From NCBI RefSeq assembly GCF_002261425.1, contig NZ_NEVJ01000003.1:930001-994000 (forward strand): a DNA stretch of 64,000 nucleotides, in the 5' to 3' direction. The position numbers and the translations under genes were made by a program. The notes below the pieces were generated by a model. The model was not told the origin of the DNA. It made no database searches and was given only the letters and a program-made list of their open reading frames with translations. Position 1 is the stretch's first letter; each line of letters begins with the position of its first letter. Shown here piece after piece: positions 1 to 8,415 of this stretch. Source of the stretch: Bordetella genomosp. 9 (GTDB lineage Bacteria > Pseudomonadota > Gammaproteobacteria > Burkholderiales > Burkholderiaceae_B).

Positions 1-328
1 ACAGAAGCTGGACCTGGACGCGCTGGCCAGGCCCACGGTGTTCTTCGAAGGCACGGCGCGCGAGGCCGCGGCGCTTTATCCCAAGAACGCCAACGTGGCC
101 GCCATGGTCGGCCTGGCCGGCATCGGCCTGGACCGTACGCGCGTGACGCTGGTGGCCGATCCCGCCGCGCAGCGCAACAACCATCGCATCATCGCGCGGG
201 GCGAGTTCGGCGACCTCGACATCCAGACGGCCGGCGTCACCCTGCCGGACAATCCCAAGACCTCGATGCTGGCGGCGCTGTCCATCGTGCGCGCCGTGCG
301 CAACCGCGTGGCCGGCGTGGTGATCTGA
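1..328 (+). CDS. nadX: L-aspartate dehydrogenase, C-terminal part (gene starts before the window)
   Basis: The reading frame is open from base 2 and stops at 326-328, so only the last ~108 residues are present. They match the C-terminal domain of NAD(P)-dependent L-aspartate dehydrogenase: a FEGTAREAA segment, then [16 protein letters not shown], a GEFG strand and [16 protein letters not shown] near the end. The enzyme oxidises aspartate to iminoaspartate/oxaloacetate and can feed NAD synthesis or aspartate catabolism. The gene ends 15 nt from a convergent TetR gene, with no obvious terminator between them. The N-terminal Rossmann part cannot be inspected, so cofactor preference is unknown. 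Confidence 0.85.
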   Translation, partial: QKLDLDALARPTVFFEGTAREAAALYPKNANVAAMVGLAGIGLDRTRVTLVADPAAQRNNHRIIARGEFGDLDIQTAGVTLPDNPKTSMLAALSIVRAVRNRVAGVVI

Positions 329-343
329 GCAGGTGTATGCCGT

Positions 344-1069
344 TCAGGCCGTCGCGGCCTGGACGGCGCCGTCACCCGCCGCATCGGCGGCGTCGGGCCG
401 CAGATAACGCAGCACCATCTCGGCAGCGTGATCCAGGCGCTGCTTGATACGCTGCGCCGTCATCAGCCGCTGGCCGAAGATGGCCTCGAAGGTGTAGCGG
501 TTGCTGACGTAGTGCGCGGTCAGCGAGGTGATCGAGATATACAGGTCGACCGCGTCGATGTTTTCGCGGAACTGGCCTTCGTGCTGCCCCCGCTGCAGCA
601 GGTCGCGTATGGTGTCCAGCAGCGGGTTGTACATCTCGCGGATCGCCGCGGACGTGACGATGTGCTTGCCCTGGTTCAGGTTTTCGCTGGACAGGATGCG
701 CTGGAATTCGGGAAAGCGCACCCATACCTGCCCCGTGAACACGACCAGCCGCCGCATGCCGTTGACCGGATCCATGCCGCGGATCTGCAGATCCTTCTGC
801 CGCGAACGTATGGAATCGTAGGTGTATTCCAGCACCGCTGTGAACAGGTCGTCCTTGTTGCCGAAGTGGTGGTACAGGACGTTCTTGTTGATGCCGGCGC
901 GCAGCGCGATCTCGTCGACCCGGCCGCCGTCGTAGCCCTTGCTGGAAAACTCCGCCAGCGCGGCCTGGATGATGGTTTCTCGCGTCTTGCGCGAGCTTTC
1001 ACGGCGCACCACCGGCCGCGTCTTGTCGCGCGGCGGGCGTGCCTCGGTCGGTGCGTCTTGGGAGCTCAT
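344..1069 (-). CDS. TetR/AcrR-family repressor, RutR (YcdC)-like
   Basis: This is a 241-residue protein with an N-terminal TetR helix-turn-helix at about residues 30-76 (ETIIQAALAEFSSKGYDGG, then VDEIALRAGINKNVLYHHF). The ligand domain contains FPEFQRILSSENL and SLTAHYVSNRYTFEAIFG, which resembles the YcdC/RutR C-terminal type. The first ~28 residues are a charged, probably disordered extension. It lies downstream of the cupin gene on the same strand (194-nt gap). A RutR-type palindrome overlaps the cupin promoter at 1873-1894, so that promoter is the obvious target; this is inference. No strong ribosome binding site precedes the chosen ATG, so a later start is possible. Confidence 0.85.
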   Translation of the reverse strand: MSSQDAPTEARPPRDKTRPVVRRESSRKTRETIIQAALAEFSSKGYDGGRVDEIALRAGINKNVLYHHFGNKDDLFTAVLEYTYDSIRSRQKDLQIRGMDPVNGMRRLVVFTGQVWVRFPEFQRILSSENLNQGKHIVTSAAIREMYNPLLDTIRDLLQRGQHEGQFRENIDAVDLYISITSLTAHYVSNRYTFEAIFGQRLMTAQRIKQRLDHAAEMVLRYLRPDAADAAGDGAVQAATA

Positions 1070-1228
1070 GTCGGCGTCGTGGTGATCTTGTTCGGTGGCC
1101 TGGCGGCATGGGATTGCTTACGACTCCCATGTGCCCGACGGGTGGCTCACGCAGGGCCTGCACGGACCTTGGGATAGCGCGGTCGTGCGGCCAGACGGGC
1201 GGCGTCGACGCGGGCATCGACGTGCCGC

Positions 1229-1245
1229 CATTCTAGACGAGAATG
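1229..1245. promoter_or_regulatory. short inverted repeat upstream of the TetR gene
   Basis: CATTCT and AGAATG arms (6 bp, perfect) are separated by 5 nt, between the cupin stop and the TetR start. It could be an autoregulatory operator or a small mRNA hairpin. It does not share the core of the TTGACTA-type operator upstream of the cupin gene, so the link to this regulator is weak. Confidence 0.3.
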
Positions 1246-1263
1246 CGATCCGGCCCGCCCCGG

Positions 1264-1803
1264 TCAGGACAGGTGGGCGGAGTCCAGGTGGGCCGAACGG
1301 CGCTTGAACAGCTCGTCGTCGGCATAGCCCATGGTCTCCGGGCGGGCACGGCCCAGCATGACCTGGAAGTACACCGGCTCCAGGCTGCGGTTCTCGTAGC
1401 CGTGGATGACGCCGGGAGGACACGCGATGCATTCCCACGGGCCCAGGCGCGTCCAGCGCGGTTCGCCGCCCTCTTCCTGGATGAAGACATCCAGGAACCC
1501 CTGCAGCACGAAGAACACTTCCTCGACCTCATGGGTATGGGCAGCGTTGCCCTGCCCCGGGTTGACGAACATGATGCTGAGCGTGAAGCCACGCGCCGGG
1601 ATCACCGTGGTATCGCCGACCTTGCCCGACCCGCCGGCGCCGATGAAGCGGTGCTGGGCACGCTTGTAGCCTTCGATCTTGGCGTCTTCGAACGCATTCC
1701 AATCCGGCACGCGGTTGGAGAAGCGCGCGATGTACTTCTGCTCGATTTCTTCGAGCGTGGCGGTGGCCAGTTCGGGGGGCCGCGGATGACGGGCGATTGC
1801 CAT
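1264..1803 (-). CDS. cupin-fold protein, function unassigned
   Basis: A 179-residue protein with one conserved cupin barrel. Motif 1 fits the family pattern exactly: HTH, three residues, E, six residues, G in AAHTHEVEEVFFVLQG. Motif 2 is CPPGVIHGYEN, giving the fourth ligand His. The metal set (two His, Glu, His) is therefore intact, so a metal-dependent oxygenase, isomerase or small-ligand sensor is possible. A ~60-residue N-terminal region rich in charged residues precedes the barrel. No neighbour reveals the substrate. The gene has its own promoter overlapped by a TetR-type operator, so expression is probably inducible. Confidence 0.8.
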   Translation of the reverse strand: MAIARHPRPPELATATLEEIEQKYIARFSNRVPDWNAFEDAKIEGYKRAQHRFIGAGGSGKVGDTTVIPARGFTLSIMFVNPGQGNAAHTHEVEEVFFVLQGFLDVFIQEEGGEPRWTRLGPWECIACPPGVIHGYENRSLEPVYFQVMLGRARPETMGYADDELFKRRSAHLDSAHLS

Positions 1804-1862
1804 TACTTGGACTCCATGGTCGGTTTCTTCCTGGCCGCGACAGCGGCTCCGGCATGGCGACC

Positions 1863-1894
1863 AGATTAATTAAAATTGACTAGATAGTCAATTT
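1863..1894 (-). promoter_or_regulatory. cupin promoter overlapped by a RutR-type TetR operator
   Basis: A 22-bp perfect palindrome spans 1873-1894: arms AAATTGACTA and TAGTCAATTT around a 2-nt GA centre. Its core, TTGACTA-NN-TAGTCAA, differs from the known RutR consensus (TTGACCA-NN-TGGTCAA) by one symmetric base. On the minus strand the same bases provide a -35-like TTGACT (1886-1891), followed after 17 nt by TAATCT (1863-1868). A bound TetR dimer would cover the -35 element of the cupin gene. The RutR-like regulator encoded just downstream is the likely ligand-responsive repressor. Confidence 0.65.
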
Positions 1895-2004
1895 CATAAG
1901 GCCAAAGTTGGCTTCGGGCGACGCCGTTTCAGGGGATGATACGGGATATCCCCTAGGGAGGTCCGCGCAGTCGCCGCGCGGCCGGGGCGATATCGGATAA
2001 CACA

Positions 2005-2017
2005 AGATAGACTATCT
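2005..2017. promoter_or_regulatory. second palindrome in the cupin upstream region
   Basis: AGATAG and CTATCT arms flank a single central A, 112 bp from the TTGACTA-type operator. The intergenic stretch 1804-2139 (336 nt) otherwise holds the cupin promoter/operator, two short self-complementary words (1943-1952 and 1951-1958) and the gdhA terminator. No coding sequence is seen there. The palindrome could be a second regulator site; no other evidence supports it. Confidence 0.3.
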
Positions 2018-2047
2018 GGACAGGAAACTCGCCTGGGCTTGATATAA

Positions 2048-2083
2048 AGCAAAACGGCCAGCGCTGAGGCTGGCCGCTTTGCT
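2048..2083 (-). terminator. Rho-independent terminator of gdhA
   Basis: Two 15-nt arms (2048-2062 and 2069-2083) pair with one mismatch around a 6-nt loop. Read on the minus strand the GC-rich stem GCGGCCAGC/GCTGGCCG runs into TTTTGCTTT. It lies 57 nt after the gdhA stop. The near symmetry means it may also act in the opposite direction. Confidence 0.8.
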
Positions 2084-2139
2084 GCGAACGATGGGATTCG
2101 CTTGGGGCGCCCGGGCGCCAAGTGGGCGCCAGCAGGCGC

Positions 2140-3429
2140 TCAGGGGTACAGGCCGCGCACCTGGCGCGCCTGCAGGATGCGCGTGCACGCCACGATGAAC
2201 GCGGCGGTGCGCAGCGTGACCTTGTGTTCGCGCGCGACCTGCGACACGGCGGCATAGGCGTCGCGCATGATGCGCTCCAGGCGGTGGTTGATTTCGTCTT
2301 CCGTCCAGAAGAAGCTGGAGAAATCCTGCACCCATTCGAAGTAGCTGACCGTCACGCCGCCGGCGTTGGCGACGACGTCGGGCACGACCAGGATGCCCTT
2401 GTCGAACAGGATGTCGTCCGCGTCCGGCGTGGTCGGGCCATTGGCGCCTTCCACCACCACCTTGGCATTGATTCCCGCGGCGTTCGCGGCGTTGATCTGC
2501 CCTTCCAGCGCGGCGGGAATCAGGAATTCGGTTTCCAGCTTCCAGAAGTCCGCCGGATCCAGGACCTGGGCTTTCTCGTAGCCGCCCACGCCGCCATTCT
2601 GCGAGACGTGCACCAGCAGTTCCGGCACGTCCAGGCCGAACTCGTTATAGATGGTGCCGGTGTGGTCCTGCACCGCGATGATCTTGGCGCCGACGCCGTG
2701 GAACAGGCGCGCCGCCGTGCCGCCCACGTTGCCGAAGCCCTGGATGATGACCCGCGCGCCATTGACGTCGAAGCCCTGGTCGCGCGCCGCTTCGCAGGCG
2801 ACCACGAACACGCCGCGCCCGGTGGCCTCAACCCGGCCCAGGCTGCCGCCCAGGGCCACGGGTTTGCCGGTGACCACGCCGGTGGCCGTCGAACCCTCGT
2901 TCATGGAGTAGGTGTCCATCATCCACGCCATGATCTGGGCGTTGGTGTTCACGTCCGGCGCGGGGATGTCCTTGGATGGCCCGATGATGACGCCGATTTC
3001 GCTGGTGTAGCGACGGGTGATGCGCTCCAGCTCCGCCTGGGACAGGCCGCGCGGGTCGACCCGTATGCCGCCCTTGGCGCCGCCGTACGGCAGGTTGACC
3101 GCCGCGTTCTTGACGGACATCCAGGCCGCCAGGGCCATGACTTCCGACAGGGTGACGTCCTGGTGGAAGCGCACGCCGCCCTTACCCGGCCCACGCGAGG
3201 TGTTGTGCTGGACGCGATACCCCTCGAAGTGCGCGATGCGGCCATTGTCCAGCTCCACCGGCACGTCGACGATCAGCGCGCGCTTGGGCCGCTTCAGGGT
3301 TTCGACCCAGCGGCCCAGCGCCCCCAGATAGGGCGTGACCCGGTCCACCTGTTGCAGATAGATACCCCAGGGGCCGAGGTCTTCGGGATTTAGGTACGAC
3401 GGCAAAGCATGGGTAGGCGTTTGTTGCAT
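2140..3429 (-). CDS. gdhA: glutamate dehydrogenase, Glu/Leu/Phe/Val family
   Basis: A 429-residue protein of normal length for the hexameric bacterial enzyme. The N-terminal substrate domain has [12 protein letters not shown] and [12 protein letters not shown] with the catalytic lysines. The C-terminal Rossmann domain has the [13 protein letters not shown] dinucleotide loop, then IIAVQDHTG, where Asp at the end of the second strand suggests NAD preference (inference), and [14 protein letters not shown]. It interconverts glutamate and 2-oxoglutarate plus ammonia. GAGGAG lies just before the ATG. It follows the liv operon on the same strand after a 151-nt gap with its own likely promoter, which suggests an amino acid catabolic role. 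Confidence 0.95.
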   Translation of the reverse strand: MQQTPTHALPSYLNPEDLGPWGIYLQQVDRVTPYLGALGRWVETLKRPKRALIVDVPVELDNGRIAHFEGYRVQHNTSRGPGKGGVRFHQDVTLSEVMALAAWMSVKNAAVNLPYGGAKGGIRVDPRGLSQAELERITRRYTSEIGVIIGPSKDIPAPDVNTNAQIMAWMMDTYSMNEGSTATGVVTGKPVALGGSLGRVEATGRGVFVVACEAARDQGFDVNGARVIIQGFGNVGGTAARLFHGVGAKIIAVQDHTGTIYNEFGLDVPELLVHVSQNGGVGGYEKAQVLDPADFWKLETEFLIPAALEGQINAANAAGINAKVVVEGANGPTTPDADDILFDKGILVVPDVVANAGGVTVSYFEWVQDFSSFFWTEDEINHRLERIMRDAYAAVSQVAREHKVTLRTAAFIVACTRILQARQVRGLYP

Positions 3430-3459
3430 TCGAACTGCTCCTCACGTGTGGTCGCGCCC

Positions 3460-3465
3460 ATTGTA
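3460..3465 (-). promoter_or_regulatory. candidate -10 element for gdhA
   Basis: On the minus strand TACAAT lies about 30 nt before the gdhA ATG, leaving room for a short leader with a GAGGAG ribosome binding site. No convincing -35 hexamer is present at 16-18 nt, so an activator may be needed or the call may be wrong. Confidence 0.35.
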
Positions 3466-3566
3466 GACGCAACACAGATCGCCGTCCCCGTTAAATCGAT
3501 AAACGAATATAAAAGGGACGCATAGGAACGTTTCCCAAAAACAACGTAATTTCAACGCGGCCCCGG

Positions 3567-3580
3567 TCGGAGCCCTCCGA
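3567..3580 (-). terminator. weak hairpin directly after livF
   Basis: TCGGAG and CTCCGA arms with a 2-nt loop adjoin the livF stop codon. No T-run follows immediately (the first is ~20 nt later), so it may only partly end the liv transcript before gdhA. Confidence 0.35.
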
Positions 3581-4300
3581 TCACATCCCCAGATAGGCCT
3601 GCCGCACCTCGTCGGAAGCAGCCAGCTCGGCCGCTTCGCCCGACAGCGCGACGGCGCCGCTTTGCATGACGTAGGCGCGCGTCGCCACGTCCAGGGCCGC
3701 ATTCATGTTCTGTTCAACCAGCAGCACCGACAGGCCTTCCTGCTTGTTCAGCGCGGCCAGTGCGTCGAACACCTGCTCTACCAGCAACGGCGACAGGCCG
3801 AGGCTGGGTTCGTCGACCAGCAGCAGCCGCGGCCCGCTCATCAGCGCGCGGCCGATGGCCAGCATCTGGCGTTCGCCCCCCGACATGGTGCCGGCGAGCT
3901 GCGCGCGGCGCTCCTTCAGCCGCGGGAACACTTCATAGACGTGCTCCAGGCGCTGGCGGTAGACGTCGTCGCTGGGCACGGTATAGGCGCCCAGCCGCAG
4001 ATTCTGCTCGACGGGCTGGCGGGCGAAGACCCGCGCGCCTTCCGGAATCATCGCGATGCCGCGCTTGACCAGTTTTTCGGGGGGCGTGCCGGTGATCTCC
4101 CGGCCCTCGAAGTACACCCGTCCGGAAGCCGGACGCACGGTGCCGACGATGGCCGCCAGCGTGCTGGATTTGCCGGCGCCGTTCGCGCCGAGCAGCGCCG
4201 TGATCTCGCCCGGACGCACCTCCAGCGAGATCCCGCGCACCGCCTGCACGCCGCCGTAGGCCACGTGCAGGTCCTCTACCTTGAGCATCGCGTCAGGCAC
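3581..4300 (-). CDS. livF: branched-chain amino acid ABC transporter, ATPase LivF
   Basis: A 239-residue ATPase with Walker A GANGAGKSS (about residues 36-44), signature MSGGERQMLAIGRALM and Walker B LLLVDEPSLGLSP, typical of the LivF half of HAAT-family importers. It couples ATP hydrolysis to uptake of branched-chain or related amino acids through LivH/LivM. Its start overlaps the livG end by 8 nt, indicating translational coupling. It is the last gene of the operon livK-livH-livM-livG-livF. Confidence 0.93.
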   Translation of the reverse strand: MPDAMLKVEDLHVAYGGVQAVRGISLEVRPGEITALLGANGAGKSSTLAAIVGTVRPASGRVYFEGREITGTPPEKLVKRGIAMIPEGARVFARQPVEQNLRLGAYTVPSDDVYRQRLEHVYEVFPRLKERRAQLAGTMSGGERQMLAIGRALMSGPRLLLVDEPSLGLSPLLVEQVFDALAALNKQEGLSVLLVEQNMNAALDVATRAYVMQSGAVALSGEAAELAASDEVRQAYLGM

Positions 4301-5015
4301 GGTGCTTTCTCCCCAAATAAGCCTCGATCACCGCCGGATCGCGCACGATGTCCTGCGGCGCGCCTTCCGCGATGGTCTGGCCGAAGTTCAGCACCAGGAC
4401 GCGTTGCGCCAGGCGCATGACGACTTCCAGCACGTGTTCGACGATGATCAGCGTGACCCCGGCGCCATGGATGCGGCGCAGGATTTCGCTGAGCGCAATG
4501 GCTTCGGTGGGATTCAGCCCCCCCGCCACCTCGTCCAGCAGGAGCATGCGCGGCTCGGTGGCCAGCGCGCGCGCCAGTTCCACCCGCTTCTGGCCCGCCA
4601 CGTTCAGGCCGGCCGCCTTGACGTCGGCGCGGTCGGCCAGGCCGACCAGCTCCAGCACTTTCTGCGCGGCCTCGCGCGCATCGTTCAGGCGCGGATGCCG
4701 CAGCAGCGCCCCCACCATGGTGTTTTCCAGCACCGTCATCTGGCCGAAGTTGCGCGGGATCTGGTACGTGCGTACCAGCCCCATCGCCGCCACCTGCTCG
4801 GGCTTGCGGCCCAGCATGGACTGGCCATTGAAGGTCACCGTGCCGGAGGTCGGCGCGTGATGCCCGACCAGGCCGTTGAACAGCGTGCTCTTGCCGGCGC
4901 CATTGGGACCGATGATGGCGACGATCTCGCCCGCCTGCACGTCCAGGCTGATGTCCTTGTTGGCGACCAGCCCGCCAAAGCGTTTGGTCAGTTGTTTGAC
5001 TTCAAGCAGAGCCAC
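4293..5015 (-). CDS. livG: branched-chain amino acid ABC transporter, ATPase LivG
   Basis: A 240-residue ATPase. Walker A is GPNGAGKST and Walker B MLLLDEVAGGLNP. The signature segment reads LNVAGQKRVELARAL rather than LSGGQ, a variation often seen in LivG-type subunits and not a sign of decay. The C-terminal LivG extension (VLVLNFGQTIAEGAPQDIV, then IEAYLGRKHRA) is present. It overlaps livM by 14 nt and livF by 8 nt. Confidence 0.93.
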   Translation of the reverse strand: MALLEVKQLTKRFGGLVANKDISLDVQAGEIVAIIGPNGAGKSTLFNGLVGHHAPTSGTVTFNGQSMLGRKPEQVAAMGLVRTYQIPRNFGQMTVLENTMVGALLRHPRLNDAREAAQKVLELVGLADRADVKAAGLNVAGQKRVELARALATEPRMLLLDEVAGGLNPTEAIALSEILRRIHGAGVTLIIVEHVLEVVMRLAQRVLVLNFGQTIAEGAPQDIVRDPAVIEAYLGRKHRA

Positions 5016-6000
5016 GGCGCCCCCTCAAGGTGATCAGGCCGCCAGGCAGGAACATGGTCACCAGCAATATGGCCAAACCGAATACCAGCAGATCCAGGCC
5101 CAGGCCGGAACTGCCCCACATCACACGCGTGCCTTCGGACAGCGGCAGCAGCACGGCGGCCCCTATCCACGGCCCGACCAGCGTGCCCACGCCGCCCAGG
5201 ATGGCCACCAGCACCACCTGCACCGACATGGTCAGGCTGAAGGTCGATTCCGGATCGATGAAACCGACATACATGGCGAAGAAGCCGCCCCAGGCGCCGG
5301 TGACGGCGGCCGACAGCACGAAGGCCAGCATCTTGTAGCGGTCGGCCGGCACGCCCAGGCTGCGCGCGGCGGCTTCGTCGCCGTTGATGGCGCGCCAGTA
5401 GAAGCCGGTGCGCGAGTGCACCAGGAAATAGGTCAGCAGGAAGGTCAGCAGCGCCAGCCCCACCGCGATCCAGTAATACGGCGTCTTGGTGCGGAACAGC
5501 AGCATCAGCGGGGAATCGCCGATGGGCGCTTCGACACCGACGGCGCCGCCGGCCCAGTCCCAGTTGATCATCAGCAGCAGGCCGATCTGCAGCAGCGCGA
5601 TCGTCGCCATGGCGAAGTAGTGGCCCGACAGCCGCAGCGTGGGGCCGCCGACCAGCCAGGCCAGCACGGCCGACACCAGCGCGCCCGCCGGTATGCCCAG
5701 CAGCGGCGTCACTTTCATGTGATGCAGCAGCAGGATGGTGGTGTAGGCGCCGACGCCGACGAACACCCCGTGCCCGAAGGAGATGCGGCCCAGGAAGCCG
5801 CCGACCAGGTTCCAGGCCGCCCCGAGCGCGCCGAACATCAATACCAGCAGCAGCACCTGGATGGTGAACTGGTCCTTGATGAACAGCGGCGCCAGCGCGA
5901 ACAGCAGCGCCACCGCGAAAGCGGCCACCAGCGGCGCGCGGGAATGCTTCGCCTTGGCGGGCATCGCCGCGGTCATATCCAATTGTTTTACGGGATTCAT
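5002..6000 (-). CDS. livM: branched-chain amino acid ABC transporter, permease LivM
   Basis: A 332-residue inner-membrane protein with about ten hydrophobic segments and the LivM hallmark NLVGGFLGRISFGHGVFVG near residues 66-85. The cytoplasmic coupling region NGDEAAARSLGVPADRYK contains the EAA-like loop that contacts the ATPases. It forms the membrane channel with LivH. Its start codon lies 1 nt after the livH stop and its end overlaps livG. Confidence 0.92.
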   Translation of the reverse strand: MNPVKQLDMTAAMPAKAKHSRAPLVAAFAVALLFALAPLFIKDQFTIQVLLLVLMFGALGAAWNLVGGFLGRISFGHGVFVGVGAYTTILLLHHMKVTPLLGIPAGALVSAVLAWLVGGPTLRLSGHYFAMATIALLQIGLLLMINWDWAGGAVGVEAPIGDSPLMLLFRTKTPYYWIAVGLALLTFLLTYFLVHSRTGFYWRAINGDEAAARSLGVPADRYKMLAFVLSAAVTGAWGGFFAMYVGFIDPESTFSLTMSVQVVLVAILGGVGTLVGPWIGAAVLLPLSEGTRVMWGSSGLGLDLLVFGLAILLVTMFLPGGLITLRGRRGSA

Positions 6001-6001
6001 A

Positions 6002-6853
6002 TCACCACCGCCCGAACAGGCCGCGCGGCCGGTACCAGAGAACCAGAATGAACAGGATGAACACCGACACCGTCTTCAGCGCGGGCGCCACGAAGTAGCC
6101 CGTCATCGCCTCGATGATGCCGATCAGGATGCCCGCGATGAAGGCGCCCGGCAGCGAGCCGAAGCCGCCCATGCAGACCGCGACGAAGGCCAGCAGGCCG
6201 AACACCGTGCCCACCGACGGGAATACGTAGAAGAAGGTCGTCAGCAGCGCGCCGGCCAGGCCGACCGCGGCGCTGCCCAGCATCCAGACCTGGGCGTTGA
6301 CGCGGTCCGGCGAAATGCCGACCAGCGCCGCGACCTCGCGGTCTTCCGCCACCGCCTGCAGGGCGTGACCCCAGCGCGTGCGGTAGACCAGGATGAACAG
6401 CGCGATCACCATCAGCAACGCGATCAGGCCCGTGACCACCTGCGGCCGTCCGATCGAGATCCCGGCCAGGGTCACGCTGCCGGACACCATCGTGTCGGGC
6501 AGGTTGCGGTAGTCCGGCGTGAAGGCGATGAACGCCAGCTGGCGCAGCACCAGGCCCAGCCCGAAGGTGGCCAGGATGATGGCCATCGGCGGTCCCTTCT
6601 GCAGCCGCTTGATGATCAGCGCATACGTCAGGAATCCGACGAAACCCAGCAAGATGGCGACCAGCGGTGCCGACAGCGTCGGGTCCACGTGACCCAGCGT
6701 AAAGAACCAGTAGGCGGCATACATGGCCAGCATCAGGAATTCGCCATGGGCGAAATTGATGACGTCCGTGATGCCCCAGATCAGCGCCAGGCCCACGGCC
6801 ACGGCGGCATAGATCAGGCCGTTGAACAGCCCGGCGTAAAGCGCTTCAAACAT
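6002..6853 (-). CDS. livH: branched-chain amino acid ABC transporter, permease LivH
   Basis: A 283-residue integral membrane protein starting MFEALYAGLFNGLIYAAVAVG, with the LivH signature DVINFAHGEFLMLAMY and the EAA-type loop VAEDREVAALVGISPDRVN. It pairs with LivM to form the pore. AGGAG precedes the ATG at suitable distance. It follows the binding-protein gene livK after a 66-nt gap. Confidence 0.92.
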   Translation of the reverse strand: MFEALYAGLFNGLIYAAVAVGLALIWGITDVINFAHGEFLMLAMYAAYWFFTLGHVDPTLSAPLVAILLGFVGFLTYALIIKRLQKGPPMAIILATFGLGLVLRQLAFIAFTPDYRNLPDTMVSGSVTLAGISIGRPQVVTGLIALLMVIALFILVYRTRWGHALQAVAEDREVAALVGISPDRVNAQVWMLGSAAVGLAGALLTTFFYVFPSVGTVFGLLAFVAVCMGGFGSLPGAFIAGILIGIIEAMTGYFVAPALKTVSVFILFILVLWYRPRGLFGRW

Positions 6854-6919
6854 GCGGGACTCCTGCGGCGGGCCCCAGCGGACCCGCCGCGTCTTGCGTT
6901 GCGCCAGCGTGCCGGCCGA

Positions 6920-8170
6920 TTACTTCCAGGTGAAGGGAAGCGCGGGCAGCGACTTGTCGGCGTTGTAGTTGGCCGGCCACACGGTCTGGTAGCCCGGGCC
7001 CTTCATCTGCAGGATCAGGCCGGCGCCCTTGCTGTTCTGGCCCTTGTCGTCGAACTTGACGCCGGACCACGGCATGGCGATCTGGTTGCCGTTCAGGTCG
7101 GTGGCCGCCAGCGCCTTGCGGATGGCTTCCGGATCGGTGGAACCGGCGCGGTTGATGGCGTCCGCCAGCACCAGCACGCCCTGCATGGAACGCGCGTTGT
7201 TGCCGTTCAGCTCCTTGCCGGTCTTGGCCTTGTACAGCTCGTTGACCTTCTTCAGGATCGGCAGCGTCGAGGCGATGTCGTTGCTCCACACGTCGCGCGT
7301 CAGCACGCCCTGCACCTGGGACCCGACTTCCTGCACGAAGCGCGAATCGATGAAGCCCGCGTCGTTGGCCAGGAAGATGGGCGGCGCGTACTTGGCTTCA
7401 CGCATGGTGCGCACGAACAGCATGGCGTCGGACGTGTAGCTGGCGAAGATCGCCACGTCCGGCTTGGCATTGGCCAGCTTCTGCACTTCGGACGTCACCG
7501 AGGCCGAACCCGCCGTGTAGGCGATGTTGGCGACGATGTCGCGCTTGTACTGCTTGGCGAACTTTTCCAGGGCCTTGTAGGTGTTGACGCCGAAGTCGGT
7601 GTTTTCATACACCACGGCGATACGCTTGGTCGGCTGGTCCTTGATGCCGTCCAGGAACTGCATCATGTTTTCGATGAAGGTATCGTCGGTCGGCGACGTG
7701 CGGAAGAACCACTTGTAGCCGCGATCGGTCAGGTCCGGGCTGCTGGACTCGCCGTTCAGGTAGGGAATGCCGGCCTGCTCGGCGACGCGGCTGGCGGTCT
7801 TGGTCACGGCGGACTGATAGGCGCCGGTCAGCGCCACCACCTTTTCCTGCTGGATCAGGCGTTGCGCGTCGGCCAGGCCGACTTCCGGCTTGCCTTGCGA
7901 ATCGCCGAACACGACTTCGATCTTGGCGCCGCCCAGCTTGGGCAGGCCCGAGCCTTCCGCCAGGGGCAGGCCCTTGAGCTCGGGATGCGGGTTGTTGATG
8001 ATGTCGACGGCCAGCTCGATGGCCGCCTTGATTTCCGCGCCGGTGGACGCCAGCGCGCCGCTGAGCGGATAGATCGCGCCGATGCGCACGGTCTTTTCCT
8101 GCGCGGCGGCGGGCTGCCCGAACGTCAGCGCGAGACACGCGGCGGCGCTCGCGATCAGCTTGAATTTCAT
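6920..8170 (-). CDS. livK: branched-chain amino acid ABC transporter, periplasmic binding protein LivK
   Basis: A 416-residue type I periplasmic binding protein. The ATG at 8168-8170 is chosen because CAGGAG precedes it and a signal peptide follows (MKFKLIASAAACLALTFG, cleavage after PAAAQ). Mature features include VRIGAIYPLSGALASTG, typical of Leu/Ile/Val/Phe or urea/amide binding proteins, and the ligand-loop words GAYQSAVT and GESSSPDLTDRGY. It captures the substrate in the periplasm and delivers it to LivHM. The true ligand cannot be read from sequence; the gdhA neighbour hints at an amino acid. Confidence 0.9.
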   Translation of the reverse strand: MKFKLIASAAACLALTFGQPAAAQEKTVRIGAIYPLSGALASTGAEIKAAIELAVDIINNPHPELKGLPLAEGSGLPKLGGAKIEVVFGDSQGKPEVGLADAQRLIQQEKVVALTGAYQSAVTKTASRVAEQAGIPYLNGESSSPDLTDRGYKWFFRTSPTDDTFIENMMQFLDGIKDQPTKRIAVVYENTDFGVNTYKALEKFAKQYKRDIVANIAYTAGSASVTSEVQKLANAKPDVAIFASYTSDAMLFVRTMREAKYAPPIFLANDAGFIDSRFVQEVGSQVQGVLTRDVWSNDIASTLPILKKVNELYKAKTGKELNGNNARSMQGVLVLADAINRAGSTDPEAIRKALAATDLNGNQIAMPWSGVKFDDKGQNSKGAGLILQMKGPGYQTVWPANYNADKSLPALPFTWK

Positions 8171-8415
8171 TGTTTGCTCCTGAGGATCTGACAACTTCAA
8201 AAAAGGGGAAACTGCCGACAGCAAGCTTATCCGCTGCGTCGCCGCAAAACCGCCCGAACAAACCCTGACAGAATCGGTAACGAGTGCCGGGATGGCGGGA
8301 CGTTCGCGGGATCGAACGGTGTGCGGGCTCGCGCCACGCGGGTGGCGTAGCGCCAGGCGCACATTTTCAAAAAAAGGTTGCGGCGCGCGGGGCGATGGCC
8401 GTCACGCGTGTGCGA

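Noticed and set aside
4293..5015. Degenerate, inactive LivG ATPase
   Set aside because: The signature motif reads NVAGQKR instead of LSGGQ, but this is a frequent LivG variant and Walker A and B are intact.
8340..8390. Terminator after the DUF1445 gene
   Set aside because: A GCGCC-A-GGCGC dyad and a T-run on the minus strand are present, but the T-run precedes the dyad in that direction, the wrong order for an intrinsic terminator.
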